64,000 nucleotides of DNA, taken from Chthoniobacterales bacterium. GTDB lineage: Bacteria; Verrucomicrobiota; Verrucomicrobiia; Chthoniobacterales; UBA10450. Below the pieces are notes generated by a model. It ran no database searches and was not told the origin of the DNA. It saw only the letters and a program-made list of their open reading frames with translations. The first letter of the stretch is position 1. Every line of letters begins with the position of its first letter. The DNA lies in the NCBI GenBank assembly GCA_013821455.1, contig JACDGS010000012.1, forward strand, positions 1 through 64,000. Direction: 5' to 3'. Positions 17,148 through 25,527 of this stretch are shown here, one piece after another. The translations under genes and the position numbers were made by a program.

Positions 17148-18029
17148 TCAAAGTTCGCTCGTAGGGAGCGAGCCGTTGGAAGGGCGTCCAACACTGGAGA
17201 GCGCTGAAAAGCTGGTCTCTCCTTCACGGCTTCGTTGCACTAGTTGCGGCTGAGTTTCGCGGAGCGGCTGCGAGCGATCGAGAATCAACTGTCGCAACGG
17301 CATTTTCTGCGCGGCGAAATCGGCGATCTCGCGCGGATCGATCATGGCGTCGTTAGGCAAAAAGACGAGCAGCCGCGCGTCGCTATGCTCGCGATGGAAA
17401 CGCACGATGCTGTCCGCGATGGTTTCCTCGGCCACGAGATGCGCGCGAAAAAGCCGGTGGATCTGATAATGCCGCAGGTGAGGAGAGGAAGCGACGCGAT
17501 CGGAGAAATCCTCGAAGGCTTCCGCGCGCACTTGATAGCCGACCGGCAATTCCGCTTCTTCCTCCGGGGAGAGGTTTGTGCCATCGCGGATTTTGCCGAG
17601 CAAATCCCGCGCGCAACCAAGCGCGGCCTGGCCGAGGTCGGGGCGAAATGCCGGCCGCAAAAGCGCGGCCCGTTCTGGCCTAACGAGTTCGTCGAGCAGT
17701 TGCGCGGTCGAGATTTCCTGGCGTGTCCATTGTTCCAGCCGCGGCTGCTGGGTCGCGGCGATCTCGGCCCAGCCGAAAGCGAGCCGCTGGCCGCTGCCTT
17801 GCAGGAGTTGAACGATTTTCCAAATCGGCTGCTCCGGCGCGGTCGAGCTTTTTGTTAGGCTAAAATAAATCGTCTCGGCCGCGCGGAGCTTCGCCGCCCA
17901 GGCGGGATCGAACTCGGGCGGGGGAGGGAGGGCAGCGGTTTTCTCCGGGCGCGGCAGAGGGGGCTGCCGGAAACTTCCGCAGCCACTCGTTAGGGCGGCG
18001 GCCAGGAACAGCGACCAGACCCGTTTCAC
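17148..18029 (-). CDS. ChaN-like lipoprotein
   Basis: The start at GTG 18029 overlaps the upstream glycosyltransferase stop as GTGA, so translation is coupled. The N-terminus VKRVWSLFLAAALTSGC is a lipoprotein signal with lipobox TSGC. The body follows the ChaN/DUF399 (haem-binding, Tiki-like) pattern: QRLAFGWAEIAATQQPRLEQW, then HRLFRAHLVAEETIADSIVRFH and DARLLVFLPND. The N-terminal G-E-x-H metal motif of ChaN is replaced by IYFSLTKSS, so metal or haem binding may be lost. The last 30 or so residues are encoded by a run of three hairpins and look like read-through into a repeat. Confidence 0.6.
   Translation of the reverse strand: MKRVWSLFLAAALTSGCGSFRQPPLPRPEKTAALPPPPEFDPAWAAKLRAAETIYFSLTKSSTAPEQPIWKIVQLLQGSGQRLAFGWAEIAATQQPRLEQWTRQEISTAQLLDELVRPERAALLRPAFRPDLGQAALGCARDLLGKIRDGTNLSPEEEAELPVGYQVRAEAFEDFSDRVASSPHLRHYQIHRLFRAHLVAEETIADSIVRFHREHSDARLLVFLPNDAMIDPREIADFAAQKMPLRQLILDRSQPLRETQPQLVQRSREGETSFSALSSVGRPSNGSLPTSEL
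17155..17222. repeat. Array of three consecutive hairpins
   Basis: TCGCTC/GAGCGA (17155-17171), GTTGGA/TCCAAC (17175-17192) and GGAGAG/CTCTCC (17196-17222) form three stems in 68 bases. They overlap the 3' coding end of the ChaN-like gene. Confidence 0.6.
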
Positions 18030-18796
18030 GCTTCGCGCGGGACGCTGCGCCGCGGGTGGGGCAAAGGTAACGGGGGCGCGACCGGCCATCTTCGCCAGGT
18101 GCGGTGCGCCGCGGCGAGAATGCGGCAGCCGATCGTCAGGGTCTGCCGCCAGGTCACGCCGGAAACTTTCTGCCGGCCAGCGACGCGTTTTCGTTCCCTC
18201 ACGGGAATTTCGAGGATCGCAGCCTCGAGACGCGCCGCCGCGATTTGCGCTTCGATCGTCCAGCCAAACGTCATTTCCTGGGGATTGATTTGTTCGAACA
18301 ACCGCCGGCTGATCGCGCGCAACGGCCCGAGATCGCTGAAGAAACGTCCGGTCAAAACGCCGCACCAGAGCCCCAGCAGCGAGTTGGCGATGATGTGACG
18401 CAAAGTCATCGTGCGCCAGTTGCGCAGTCGCCGCGTTCGACTCCCAAGAACGAAATCGTATCCCCCGCCCATCGCCGCCGCGACGCGCTGCAAGTCAGCC
18501 GGTGCTGCTGCGCCATCGCCTGCGCAGAAAAGATAAGCGCGCACCGACGGGAAAATGTTATTCGTTAGGCTGATCGCCGCCTGGCAGCCGTGGCCGTAGC
18601 CGCGCAGCGGCGTTTCCGCGACCAGGACGGGCCGCGCGCGCGCCAGCTCCGCCGTCGCATCGACCGAGTCATTGACACCTACCGCGACGACAAATTTTTC
18701 CGGGTCGAGCGCACCTAACAATTCGTCCAGGACCGCGCCGATGCATTCGGCCTCATCGCAAGCGGGGATGATGATTGCGATTTCAGGCTGACGCAT
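18026..18796 (-). CDS. Glycosyltransferase family 2 (DPM1-like)
   Basis: The 256-residue GT-A enzyme reads IAIIIPACDEAECIGAVLDEL at the N-terminus, then VAVGVNDSVDATAELA, AYLFCAGDGAAAP at the metal site (the D-x-D is degenerate), FVLGSRTRR and FSDLGPLRAISRRLF, with a C-terminal basic region that includes RERKRVAGRQKVSG. This is the arrangement of polyprenyl-phosphate sugar transferases and related UDP-sugar enzymes. There are no membrane helices at the C-terminus. It precedes and overlaps the ChaN-like lipoprotein gene by 4 bases and follows the FabZ-like gene by 40 bases. Confidence 0.85.
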   Translation of the reverse strand: MRQPEIAIIIPACDEAECIGAVLDELLGALDPEKFVVAVGVNDSVDATAELARARPVLVAETPLRGYGHGCQAAISLTNNIFPSVRAYLFCAGDGAAAPADLQRVAAAMGGGYDFVLGSRTRRLRNWRTMTLRHIIANSLLGLWCGVLTGRFFSDLGPLRAISRRLFEQINPQEMTFGWTIEAQIAAARLEAAILEIPVRERKRVAGRQKVSGVTWRQTLTIGCRILAAAHRTWRRWPVAPPLPLPHPRRSVPREA

Positions 18797-18836
18797 TGCG
18801 GAGTTTTCCTTGGACTAAGAGTAACGCAAGCAAGCG

Positions 18837-19289
18837 CTATTCCAACGCGGGCGAGGCAATTTTGCGCTGCACGTTGAGCACGAGTTGTCCTTCGGCAATC
18901 ACTCGGTCCGCAATGTTAGCGCGAACGCCGAACTGCCACAGATCGCCAACCTGCGCGAGTTTCTCCGCGCGCAGGTGAATCTCATCATCCGGACGCGCGG
19001 CGGCGAGAAATTTCATCCCCCGAATAGCGGAGAGTAAAAATAACGGACGCGCATTTTCCGGGAAACCGGAGGATGCCGCGATGCCCGCAGTTTGCGCGAG
19101 CGCCTCGGTCAGGATGACTCCGGGGACGAGTGGGTTGCCGGGGAAATGTCCGGCGAACATCGGGTCGTTGTGCTCGAAGCGCGCCACGCATTCCGCGCTC
19201 GTCCCCGCGTCGCAGCGCAGCACTAGCCTAACGAAGACGAACGGTGGCCGATGAGGCAGACCGTGATAAGACTGCGGATTTTCCGACAC
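18837..19289 (-). CDS. FabZ-like 3-hydroxyacyl-ACP dehydratase
   Basis: This 150-residue hot-dog fold protein carries the FabZ hallmarks GLPHRPPFVFVRL and MFAGHFPGNPLVPGVILTEALAQTAG, with the catalytic His in GHFPG and the Glu in TEALAQ. It would dehydrate beta-hydroxyacyl carriers in fatty acid or lipid A related synthesis. The N-terminal active-site context is normal, but the protein is more diverged than housekeeping FabZ and sits among glycan genes, so a specialised acyl-modifying role is possible. Its GTG start directly follows the stop of the upstream lipoprotein gene. Confidence 0.85.
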   Translation of the reverse strand: MSENPQSYHGLPHRPPFVFVRLVLRCDAGTSAECVARFEHNDPMFAGHFPGNPLVPGVILTEALAQTAGIAASSGFPENARPLFLLSAIRGMKFLAAARPDDEIHLRAEKLAQVGDLWQFGVRANIADRVIAEGQLVLNVQRKIASPALE

Positions 19290-19748
19290 TCAACCGTTTA
19301 CGAAATAGGCAAACTTCCAACTGCCATTCGCGCGCCGAATACCGGCGCGATAGCCGTTGTAGGTCGCTCCCGCCTCCGCGAACTGCGGCGGTGCCACCAT
19401 GTAAGCATCTTTTTGCACGAAGCGCTCCGCCACCACGGCCTGCAATTCAACCCAGAGACCTTTCTCGTCCCAATATTGAAAGACGCCCGGCCCCGACGCG
19501 ACAGGCTCGAGGCGATAACCGAAATCCACCGTCATCATCGCCGCCAGTGCATTGACGTCGTGCGCGGCCACAGCTTTGCGCAGCCGCCCGAGGAAGGCTT
19601 GGAAATCGATCGCTTCGGTCTCGTCATTCACGACGTGAGTATCCGTCTTGGCCGGTTTCTTCGCGTCCTTCTTCGGATTGGTCGAGGGACAGGCGGCTAA
19701 CGTCAGCGCCGCGACGAGGACGAGGCAGTTAGAAAATCGTGGTCTCAT
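19290..19748 (-). CDS. Lipoprotein of unknown function
   Basis: The start at ATG 19748 gives MRPRFSNCLVLVAALTLAAC, a lipoprotein signal with lipobox LAAC; an upstream in-frame start adds 10 residues. The mature part has a Lys-rich linker (PSTNPKKDAKKPAKTD) followed by an NTF2/DUF4440-like pattern, FLGRLRKAVAAHDVNALAAMMTVDFGYR and a terminal ANGSWKFAYFVNG. It sits directly upstream of the FabZ-like gene with no gap, so the pair is cotranscribed. The specific role is unknown. Confidence 0.7.
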   Translation of the reverse strand: MRPRFSNCLVLVAALTLAACPSTNPKKDAKKPAKTDTHVVNDETEAIDFQAFLGRLRKAVAAHDVNALAAMMTVDFGYRLEPVASGPGVFQYWDEKGLWVELQAVVAERFVQKDAYMVAPPQFAEAGATYNGYRAGIRRANGSWKFAYFVNG

Positions 19749-19805
19749 GAGTGCGAAATCGGTTCGACTCTGTGACATATACGCCAGCAGCGCGCAATGC
19801 CAGTT

Positions 19806-20555
19806 TCAACTTGCGCGCCAACGGCGTTGCGCGCGGCGGAAGCGTTTGCGCATGGGATGCAGGAGGAAGACAAAATAGAAAATCGTGAGCAAATCGCGCC
19901 AGGTCGATGGAGGACTCGTTAGGCGAAGCGGCCCTTCCCGAAGTGTTCGCAGAACAGATTCGATATTCAATTCCGCCGGTCGGGGCATGCTCGTGTAGTG
20001 CGAACCGAAACCGGAAAGCCGATGCGCGTCGGAGGTAGCGAGGAGCGTTTTCCCGTGAGCGGCAGCGACCGCGCGCGCGCGCCGGTTCAAATCGAAAAAG
20101 CCTTTGTGAAAATGGCAAATCTCGATCGCGTCGAAGCAATCAATCTCCTGCTCGAGACGTTCGCCTAACGAACCTCCGAGCACGAAAAAGGGATGAGGCG
20201 CGAAACAAAAAATCGCGTCGCCTTTCTCTGCGCGCAGGCGGCGCAACGCGCTAAATGTGCGAACGCGTCGGATCTCATGCGGCTGCACGTTGAGCACGAC
20301 GACATCCGCGCCTTCCAGCCGAAGCTCGGCCGCGGGGATGAGCAAAATTCCCATCCCCGCGGCGTCGGCGAAAACTTCCGCACGATCGAAAACTTTGTCA
20401 TGCAGCGTGATCGCGAGCACGCGAAACCCGAGCGCACGCGCGCGTTCGAGCAGCTCGTGCGCGGAATAGTCGAGGCGATCTTTCGGATCGTCGAGGGTGT
20501 GGATATGGAGGTCGACCTTAATCCAGTCCCTCTCTTGCTCCTGCTCCCACTTCAT
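19806..20555 (-). CDS. PHP-domain metal-dependent phosphoesterase
   Basis: The ATG at 20555 was chosen, which removes a 97-residue upstream frame across the tRNA region. The 249-residue protein contains the PHP metal ligands in order: VDLHIHTLDD (H-x-H), AITLHDKVFD, AAELRLEG (Glu), CFAPHPFFV (His), ICHFHKGF and TSDAHRLSG (D-x-H). Stand-alone PHP proteins of this type act on nucleoside or oligonucleotide phosphates. The C-terminal 30 residues have one hydrophobic segment (LLTIFYFVFLLHP) and a very basic tail, possibly a membrane contact. Two motif copies lie inside. Confidence 0.85.
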   Translation of the reverse strand: MKWEQEQERDWIKVDLHIHTLDDPKDRLDYSAHELLERARALGFRVLAITLHDKVFDRAEVFADAAGMGILLIPAAELRLEGADVVVLNVQPHEIRRVRTFSALRRLRAEKGDAIFCFAPHPFFVLGGSLGERLEQEIDCFDAIEICHFHKGFFDLNRRARAVAAAHGKTLLATSDAHRLSGFGSHYTSMPRPAELNIESVLRTLREGPLRLTSPPSTWRDLLTIFYFVFLLHPMRKRFRRAQRRWRAS

Positions 20556-20722
20556 TCTTGCAGTACGATAGGTGCAGGTTCCGCGCCTCGCTTCGAACTT
20601 GTTGTCTGAAGGAGAAGGGAGATTAGGAGCAGGAGCAGGAGCAAGAGAAGGAATAGGGGACCGGGATAGGGCAAGCGCGGTCTTGCTTTCCCCGCGACCT
20701 GCTTCAACTTTGCCCTCTTCCC

Positions 20723-20803
20723 GCTCGGGTGGTGAAATGGCAGACACGTACGTTTGAGGGGCGTATGCCGCAAGGCATGGGGGTTCAAGTCCCCCCCCGA
20801 GCA
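20723..20803 (+). tRNA. tRNA-Leu (anticodon GAG)
   Basis: This is an 81-base type II tRNA: acceptor GCTCGGG with CCCGAGC, anticodon stem TACGT/GCGTA around loop TTGAGGG giving GAG, variable arm GCCGCAAGGC and T loop TTCAAGT. The CCA is not encoded. The upstream 20556-20722 is purine rich and holds no gene. Confidence 0.94.
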
Positions 20804-21018
20804 CTTCTTCGATTTCGACCGCGCGCCGTAACGATGAGCGCCGCACTCGTTAGGCAGAATTTCCTTTCCTCGGCTGCAAGAAGGCTTGGGACCTCGCGGA
20901 CGAGGTTGCGGCGCACACGTCGGTTTCGACAGAAATCATTGCGCACGAGGGCAAACCCATTGGCAACTCCGCCTCAACCCTCTAGCCTGAGAACCCGCGG
21001 AGGAAACTGTAACTGTCT

Positions 21019-21951
21019 ATGAAGCGAACCTGTCACCTATTTTTCTTTCTTTTGTTAGGAGTCGCTTCTCTTCGAGCTGAAAATAGTGGCTCAATCGGCG
21101 TCTCAGTCCTGACGATGAACAACCCGTTCTTCAAAGAGATCGCCGATAATATCGAAATGGCAGCGAAAGCGCATAACTACAGTGTTATCGCCACGAGTGC
21201 TGACTTCGATGTCGCGAAGCAGCAAAACCAGATAAAGGACTTCATCGTCAAAAAAGTAAGTGCCATTGTCTTGTGTCCCGCCGATTCCAAAGCGATAGGA
21301 CCAGCGATTCGGGAGGCAAACGCAGCCGGCATTCCTGTCTTTACCGCGGATATCGCGTCGCTCGACCCTCAGGCCAAAGTAGTCGCTCACGTTGCGACCA
21401 ACAATCTGGAAGGGGGAAGAATGGCCGCGGACGCGATGGTAGAAGCCCTCGGAGGTAAGGGCAACGTTGCTATCCTGGACCATCCCGAAGTCGAATCAGT
21501 CCTCCTGCGCACGAAAGGTTTCGAGGAGCGCCTCGCTGAGCTGAATAAGAAGCCGGGTAATGATGTGAAGGTGGTCGCGAAGCTGGCCGGAGGTGGTGAC
21601 AAGGCGAAGAGCTTTAAAGTTATGCAGGATATCATTCAGTCTCACCCCGACCTGAATGGAGTCTTCGCCATCAACGATCCATCCGCGCTCGGCGCGCGGG
21701 CAGCTCTCGAGAATGCCGGTAAGGCTGCACAAGTTAAGATCATAGGATTCGATGGTCAGCCGGAAGGTAAGAAAGCGATCAAGGATGGTAAGATATATGC
21801 CGATCCTATTCAGTTCCCCGATAAGATAGGAAGTAAGGTTGTTGAGTTGATCTTCCAATATCTGGATGGCAACGAAGTAGCGAAGCAAACACTCATCCAA
21901 ACCGCGCTCTATCGCCAGGCCGACGGCGCCAAGGACGCTTCGCTTAAATAG
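21019..21951 (+). CDS. Ribose-type ABC transporter substrate-binding protein
   Basis: The 310-residue periplasmic protein has a Sec signal peptide (MKRTCHLFFFLLLGVASLRA) and the two-lobed RbsB fold: IGVSVLTMNNPFFKEIADNIEMAAK opening, VSAIVLCPADSKAIGPAI, HVATNNLEGGRMAADAM, and GVFAINDPSALGARAALENAG before the hinge, ending IIGFDGQPEGKKAIKDGKIYADP. The family binds pentoses, hexoses or autoinducer-2, and the ligand cannot be read from sequence. It heads a three-gene operon with the ATPase and permease. It is typical in length for RbsB. Confidence 0.9.
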   Translation: MKRTCHLFFFLLLGVASLRAENSGSIGVSVLTMNNPFFKEIADNIEMAAKAHNYSVIATSADFDVAKQQNQIKDFIVKKVSAIVLCPADSKAIGPAIREANAAGIPVFTADIASLDPQAKVVAHVATNNLEGGRMAADAMVEALGGKGNVAILDHPEVESVLLRTKGFEERLAELNKKPGNDVKVVAKLAGGGDKAKSFKVMQDIIQSHPDLNGVFAINDPSALGARAALENAGKAAQVKIIGFDGQPEGKKAIKDGKIYADPIQFPDKIGSKVVELIFQYLDGNEVAKQTLIQTALYRQADGAKDASLK

Positions 21952-21978
21952 CAGCGGATGGAAGTAGGAGGAGCCAGG

Positions 21979-23466
21979 ATGAACGCGCCGCTCCTCCAAA
22001 TGCGCGGCATCGATAAGTCTTTTCCCGGAGTCCACGCCCTCCGCTCCGTCGATCTGACTTTGCACGAAGGCGAAGTCCTCGCCCTTCTCGGCGAGAACGG
22101 CGCGGGCAAGAGTACGCTAATGAAAGTCCTCGGCGGCGCTTATCCGCCGGACGCAGGAACAGTTACCATCTCGGGCAAGCCGGTGACTATCCGGAATCCT
22201 AACGAAGCGCGGGCCGCGGGAGTAGGAATCATCTATCAGGAGTTCAATCTCGTCCCGGGACTTAGCGCGCGCGAAAATATCTTTCTCGGTCAGGAATGGA
22301 GCCGCTTCGATTTCGTCTCGCAACGTGAAGAGAGACGCAAAGCGAATGACTTATTCAAGCGCATAGGTCTGGAAGTAAATCCCGACGCGCTCTGTCGGGA
22401 CCTGAGTGTCGCGGAACAACAAGTCGTAGAGATAGCAAAGGCGCTCTCACTTAACGCGCGCATTATTGTTATGGATGAACCAAGCGCGACTCTTACTCCG
22501 CGGGAAGTGGCTCATCTTTTCGAGATTGTGCGCGAGCTTAAGAGCCAGGGGATAGGTGTTATCTACATTAGTCATCGGCTGGATGAGATCTTTGCCATCT
22601 GCGATCGCGTCACGGTGATGCGCGATGGCAGTTGTGTCGGAAGCAAGCCGATAGGTGAAATAGATCGCAGCGGTATGATCGAAATGATGGTCGGCCGGAA
22701 ACTTGACAACGAATTCCCGAAAGACCTCAGACGCAAGGCCGGCACGGAGCGTTTGAAGGTAAGAAACCTTCGGCGCGGCCGCAGAGTTAAAGATGTCTCC
22801 TTCGTCGTGCGCGCTGGCGAGGTGTTAGGATTTACCGGCCTGGTCGGCGCCGGCCGCACTGAGACGATGCGACTAATCTTCGGTGCGGACGTCGCGGAGA
22901 GCGGCGAGATAGAGCTTGATGGTAAGCTACTGCAAATCCGTAATCCGCGCGCGGCTATTCGTTCCCGCATCGGATTACTCACGGAGGATCGCAAGGGTCA
23001 GGGTCTTGTCCTCAATCAATCGCTGCGGAGTAACTTTGGTCTGCCTAACTTATCGCACCTGTCGCGCTATGGGTTAGTCGATCAGGGGAAAGAGCGGCGT
23101 GACTGCGGTGGCTTTATTAAATCGCTACAAATAAAAACGCCGGATCAGGAACAGGCGGCGAAGAACTTATCCGGAGGTAACCAGCAGAAAGTAGTCCTCG
23201 CAAAATGGCTCGAGCGCGACTGCGATGTTCTTATCTTCGACGAACCAACGCGTGGGATCGATGTTGGCGCGAAGTATGAGATATACCTGCTCATCAACCG
23301 TCTCGCAGCAGAGGGTAAGGCCATTATCATCATTAGTTCTGAGTTACCGGAAGTGTTAGGCATGTGCGACCGCATTTTAGTTATGCATGAAGGTCAGATC
23401 ACGGGTGAGATCACCGATGTGGATTCTGCGACGCAAGAACAGATTATGCAGTTAGCGGTAAGATAG
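21979..23466 (+). CDS. Ribose-type ABC transporter ATP-binding protein (two cassettes)
   Basis: The 495-residue protein has two fused nucleotide-binding domains. The first has Walker A GENGAGKST, signature LSVAEQQ and Walker B IIVMDEPSATLT. The second lacks a canonical Walker A (GLVGAGRTE, as in RbsA) but has signature LSGGNQQKV and VLIFDEPTRGIDVG. An AGGAG lies about 10 bases upstream of the ATG at 21979, which therefore is preferred over 21958. It energises import together with the permease that follows 5 bases after its stop. Confidence 0.95.
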   Translation: MNAPLLQMRGIDKSFPGVHALRSVDLTLHEGEVLALLGENGAGKSTLMKVLGGAYPPDAGTVTISGKPVTIRNPNEARAAGVGIIYQEFNLVPGLSARENIFLGQEWSRFDFVSQREERRKANDLFKRIGLEVNPDALCRDLSVAEQQVVEIAKALSLNARIIVMDEPSATLTPREVAHLFEIVRELKSQGIGVIYISHRLDEIFAICDRVTVMRDGSCVGSKPIGEIDRSGMIEMMVGRKLDNEFPKDLRRKAGTERLKVRNLRRGRRVKDVSFVVRAGEVLGFTGLVGAGRTETMRLIFGADVAESGEIELDGKLLQIRNPRAAIRSRIGLLTEDRKGQGLVLNQSLRSNFGLPNLSHLSRYGLVDQGKERRDCGGFIKSLQIKTPDQEQAAKNLSGGNQQKVVLAKWLERDCDVLIFDEPTRGIDVGAKYEIYLLINRLAAEGKAIIIISSELPEVLGMCDRILVMHEGQITGEITDVDSATQEQIMQLAVR

Positions 23467-23471
23467 GAGTT

Positions 23472-24914
23472 ATGGCTTTACCTTCGCTTAGCTCGCAGCC
23501 TCCTACCGGATCGACTGGACAACTCGACGGTGAGGGGAAACCTACCTTGCCGAGGAAGCAGCGTTCCGGTTCGAATGTCTTCAAACGTCTAGCCTCCGAC
23601 TATGGGATGGTCTTTGCTCTCCTTCTCTTGGGCGCATTCTTTAGCTGGCAAACGTGGGCGCCACAACAACCGGTCGGTACCGGCGCAGGCGAGCAAGTCG
23701 CGAATTTAGTGAGGAAGTCTTTTCCTAAGGGCAGCCGTGTCCTAGTAGCGGCCCGCGGGATACCGGAGGACCACGCCTTCGCTACCGCCGCCGAGCGCAC
23801 GCTCAAAGCTAACGGCTATGAGATAGCCGAGGTTGTGCGTGGCGCACCGATTGACGCCCGGCACGCTTTGCAAAGAGCTATCGATGGAAAGCAAAAGGTT
23901 GATGTTATCGCGGCTAACTCAGCCAGCGCGGGATGGGTTATCTTTCAGAACCTGGGGACTAAGTTTCCCGCGCTGGGAAATGTTCTCGTAGTGAGCCCGA
24001 CCACATACCATTGGCCTAACTTTCTTAAGACGGACAACCTACTCAATATCGCCAATCAGATTGCGGTCATTGCCATCATCGCTATCGGCATGACGATGGT
24101 CATCATTACCGGCGGAATCGATCTGTCGGTCGGCAGTCTTATTGCGCTCTCTGCTGTCGTAGCGACTCTGTTTATCACGAAGGCCGCGGGCGCGGAAGCC
24201 GCAAGTGCGTTCGGTATGACCTGGTGTTGCCTCGGTGGAATAGCTATGTGCGCTGCGCTGGGATTTTTCTCCGGAGTGATGATCACACTTTTTTCCATCC
24301 CGCCTTTCATTGTCACTCTGGCTATGATGCTGGTCGGCAGCGGGCTGGCCTATTTGTTCTCACAAGGTCAATCCATTTACCAAATGCCAGAGTCATTCGT
24401 CTGGCTAGGACGCGGAACCGCTTTCGCGGGAATTCCTAACTCTGTCGTGCTCATGCTCGTCCTGTATCTCATCGCGCACATCGTGATGAGTAATATGTCA
24501 CTGGGACGTTATATCTATGCCGTCGGTGGCAATCGCGAGGCGGCGCGCCTTTCCGGTGTGCCAGTAGTCGCTGTCCTCCTCATTGTTTATACCTTATCCG
24601 GTGCACTGGCTGGGCTGGGTGGCGTGGTGACCGCTTCGCAACTGAAGAGTGGCTCGCCTAACTACGGCCAAATGTACGAACTGTATGTCATCGCCGCAGT
24701 CGTAGTCGGCGGGACTAGTTTGGCTGGTGGCGAAGGCAAAATCTTCGGAACCCTCATCGGAGCTTTGATCATCGCCACGATCCAGAACGGAATGAACTTG
24801 ACCGGGGTTGAGAGTTACACCCAGAAAGTCGTCCTGGGTCTGGTTATCCTAGGCGCCGTCCTTTTTGATCGATTGAAGCATCGCGGTCTCTTCCGCTTTA
24901 GAAGAAAGGCATGA
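23472..24914 (+). CDS. Ribose-type ABC transporter permease with an inserted extracytoplasmic domain
   Basis: The 480-residue protein is about 150 longer than RbsC. The first hydrophobic segment (about 43-60) is followed by some 120 polar residues with an alternating beta/alpha pattern (SRVLVAARGIPEDHAFATAA, DVIAANSASAGWVIF, LGNVLVVSPTTYHWPNF) before the family core resumes at LLNIANQIAVIAIIAIGMTMVIITGGIDLSVGS. The core carries the RbsC signature helices, including GALIIATIQNGMNL at the C-terminus. The extra domain would face the periplasm and might touch the binding protein or ligand. The N-terminal 35 residues are Ser/Pro/Gly rich and cytoplasmic. Confidence 0.9.
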   Translation: MALPSLSSQPPTGSTGQLDGEGKPTLPRKQRSGSNVFKRLASDYGMVFALLLLGAFFSWQTWAPQQPVGTGAGEQVANLVRKSFPKGSRVLVAARGIPEDHAFATAAERTLKANGYEIAEVVRGAPIDARHALQRAIDGKQKVDVIAANSASAGWVIFQNLGTKFPALGNVLVVSPTTYHWPNFLKTDNLLNIANQIAVIAIIAIGMTMVIITGGIDLSVGSLIALSAVVATLFITKAAGAEAASAFGMTWCCLGGIAMCAALGFFSGVMITLFSIPPFIVTLAMMLVGSGLAYLFSQGQSIYQMPESFVWLGRGTAFAGIPNSVVLMLVLYLIAHIVMSNMSLGRYIYAVGGNREAARLSGVPVVAVLLIVYTLSGALAGLGGVVTASQLKSGSPNYGQMYELYVIAAVVVGGTSLAGGEGKIFGTLIGALIIATIQNGMNLTGVESYTQKVVLGLVILGAVLFDRLKHRGLFRFRRKA

Positions 24915-25018
24915 GGAAGCCAGAGCAGGCTCCGACGACCCTTTTTGCGCTAAATCCGCCCTGAGTCTGTTTCCAACTGGGCAGGCGCGCAGCAGGGCTT
25001 CTTCTCTGGCCAAAAACG

Positions 25019-25035
25019 GCCTAACGAGTAAAGGA
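25019..25035 (+). repeat. Extended GCCTAACGAGTAAAGGA copy after the ABC operon
   Basis: A full 17-base copy, 105 bases downstream of the permease stop. It is the first exact 9-mer after about 4.2 kb without one. Confidence 0.85.
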
Positions 25036-25068
25036 GGCAGGGAAGGTAGGAATGGGCTGAGATATCGC

Positions 25069-25275
25069 CTAGCGCCGCTGGTAGACGGAATCCGGGAGGG
25101 CACATATTTCGCGGAGCAAAGCTCGTTCCTCGGAACTCTGCGGATTTGCCGGGAGATAGGCCTCGAGGTTCGCTCTCACCGCGGCGCGGTAACGGGCCTG
25201 CCAGCGATCGAGTAGCGGGTTAGGGGAGATAATGACCATCGCGAGCGAAAAGGTAAGGAAGATGATAGGCTTCAT
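25069..25275 (-). CDS. Small secreted protein, hypothetical
   Basis: The start at ATG 25275 gives MKPIIFLTFSLAMVIIS as a short hydrophobic leader, followed by about 50 residues rich in Arg, Glu and Ala (LLDRWQARYRAAVRANLEAYL). A longer frame from 25377 adds a second hydrophobic stretch and is less likely. No family is recognised and the upstream ribosome site is weak, so this may not be a gene. Confidence 0.4.
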   Translation of the reverse strand: MKPIIFLTFSLAMVIISPNPLLDRWQARYRAAVRANLEAYLPANPQSSEERALLREICALPDSVYQRR

Positions 25276-25527
25276 TCTGAGGTTTAGTCGCTTTAACCAC
25301 CCGATCCCTCTTATGTGGGAGATAGGAGATGGTTCCAGCAGCAGTCCGATTACCGCAAAAATGAGCAATTGAAGCAAGCAAAAAAATCGCTCGCCATACC
25401 GTCGAGTCTAGGGAGAACATGGCCATCGAAAAACTGGCTTCGGGCTGCGTCTCTCGAGTTTTTTTGGCTTGCCTGGTCTGTGTATTTTTCTAACATCGCC
25501 GAACAAGAACCTCACTATATAAGAGCT

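Noticed and set aside
20729-21022. Open frame across the tRNA-Leu(GAG) gene
   Set aside because: It is the tRNA sequence and its flank read as codons; no family match.
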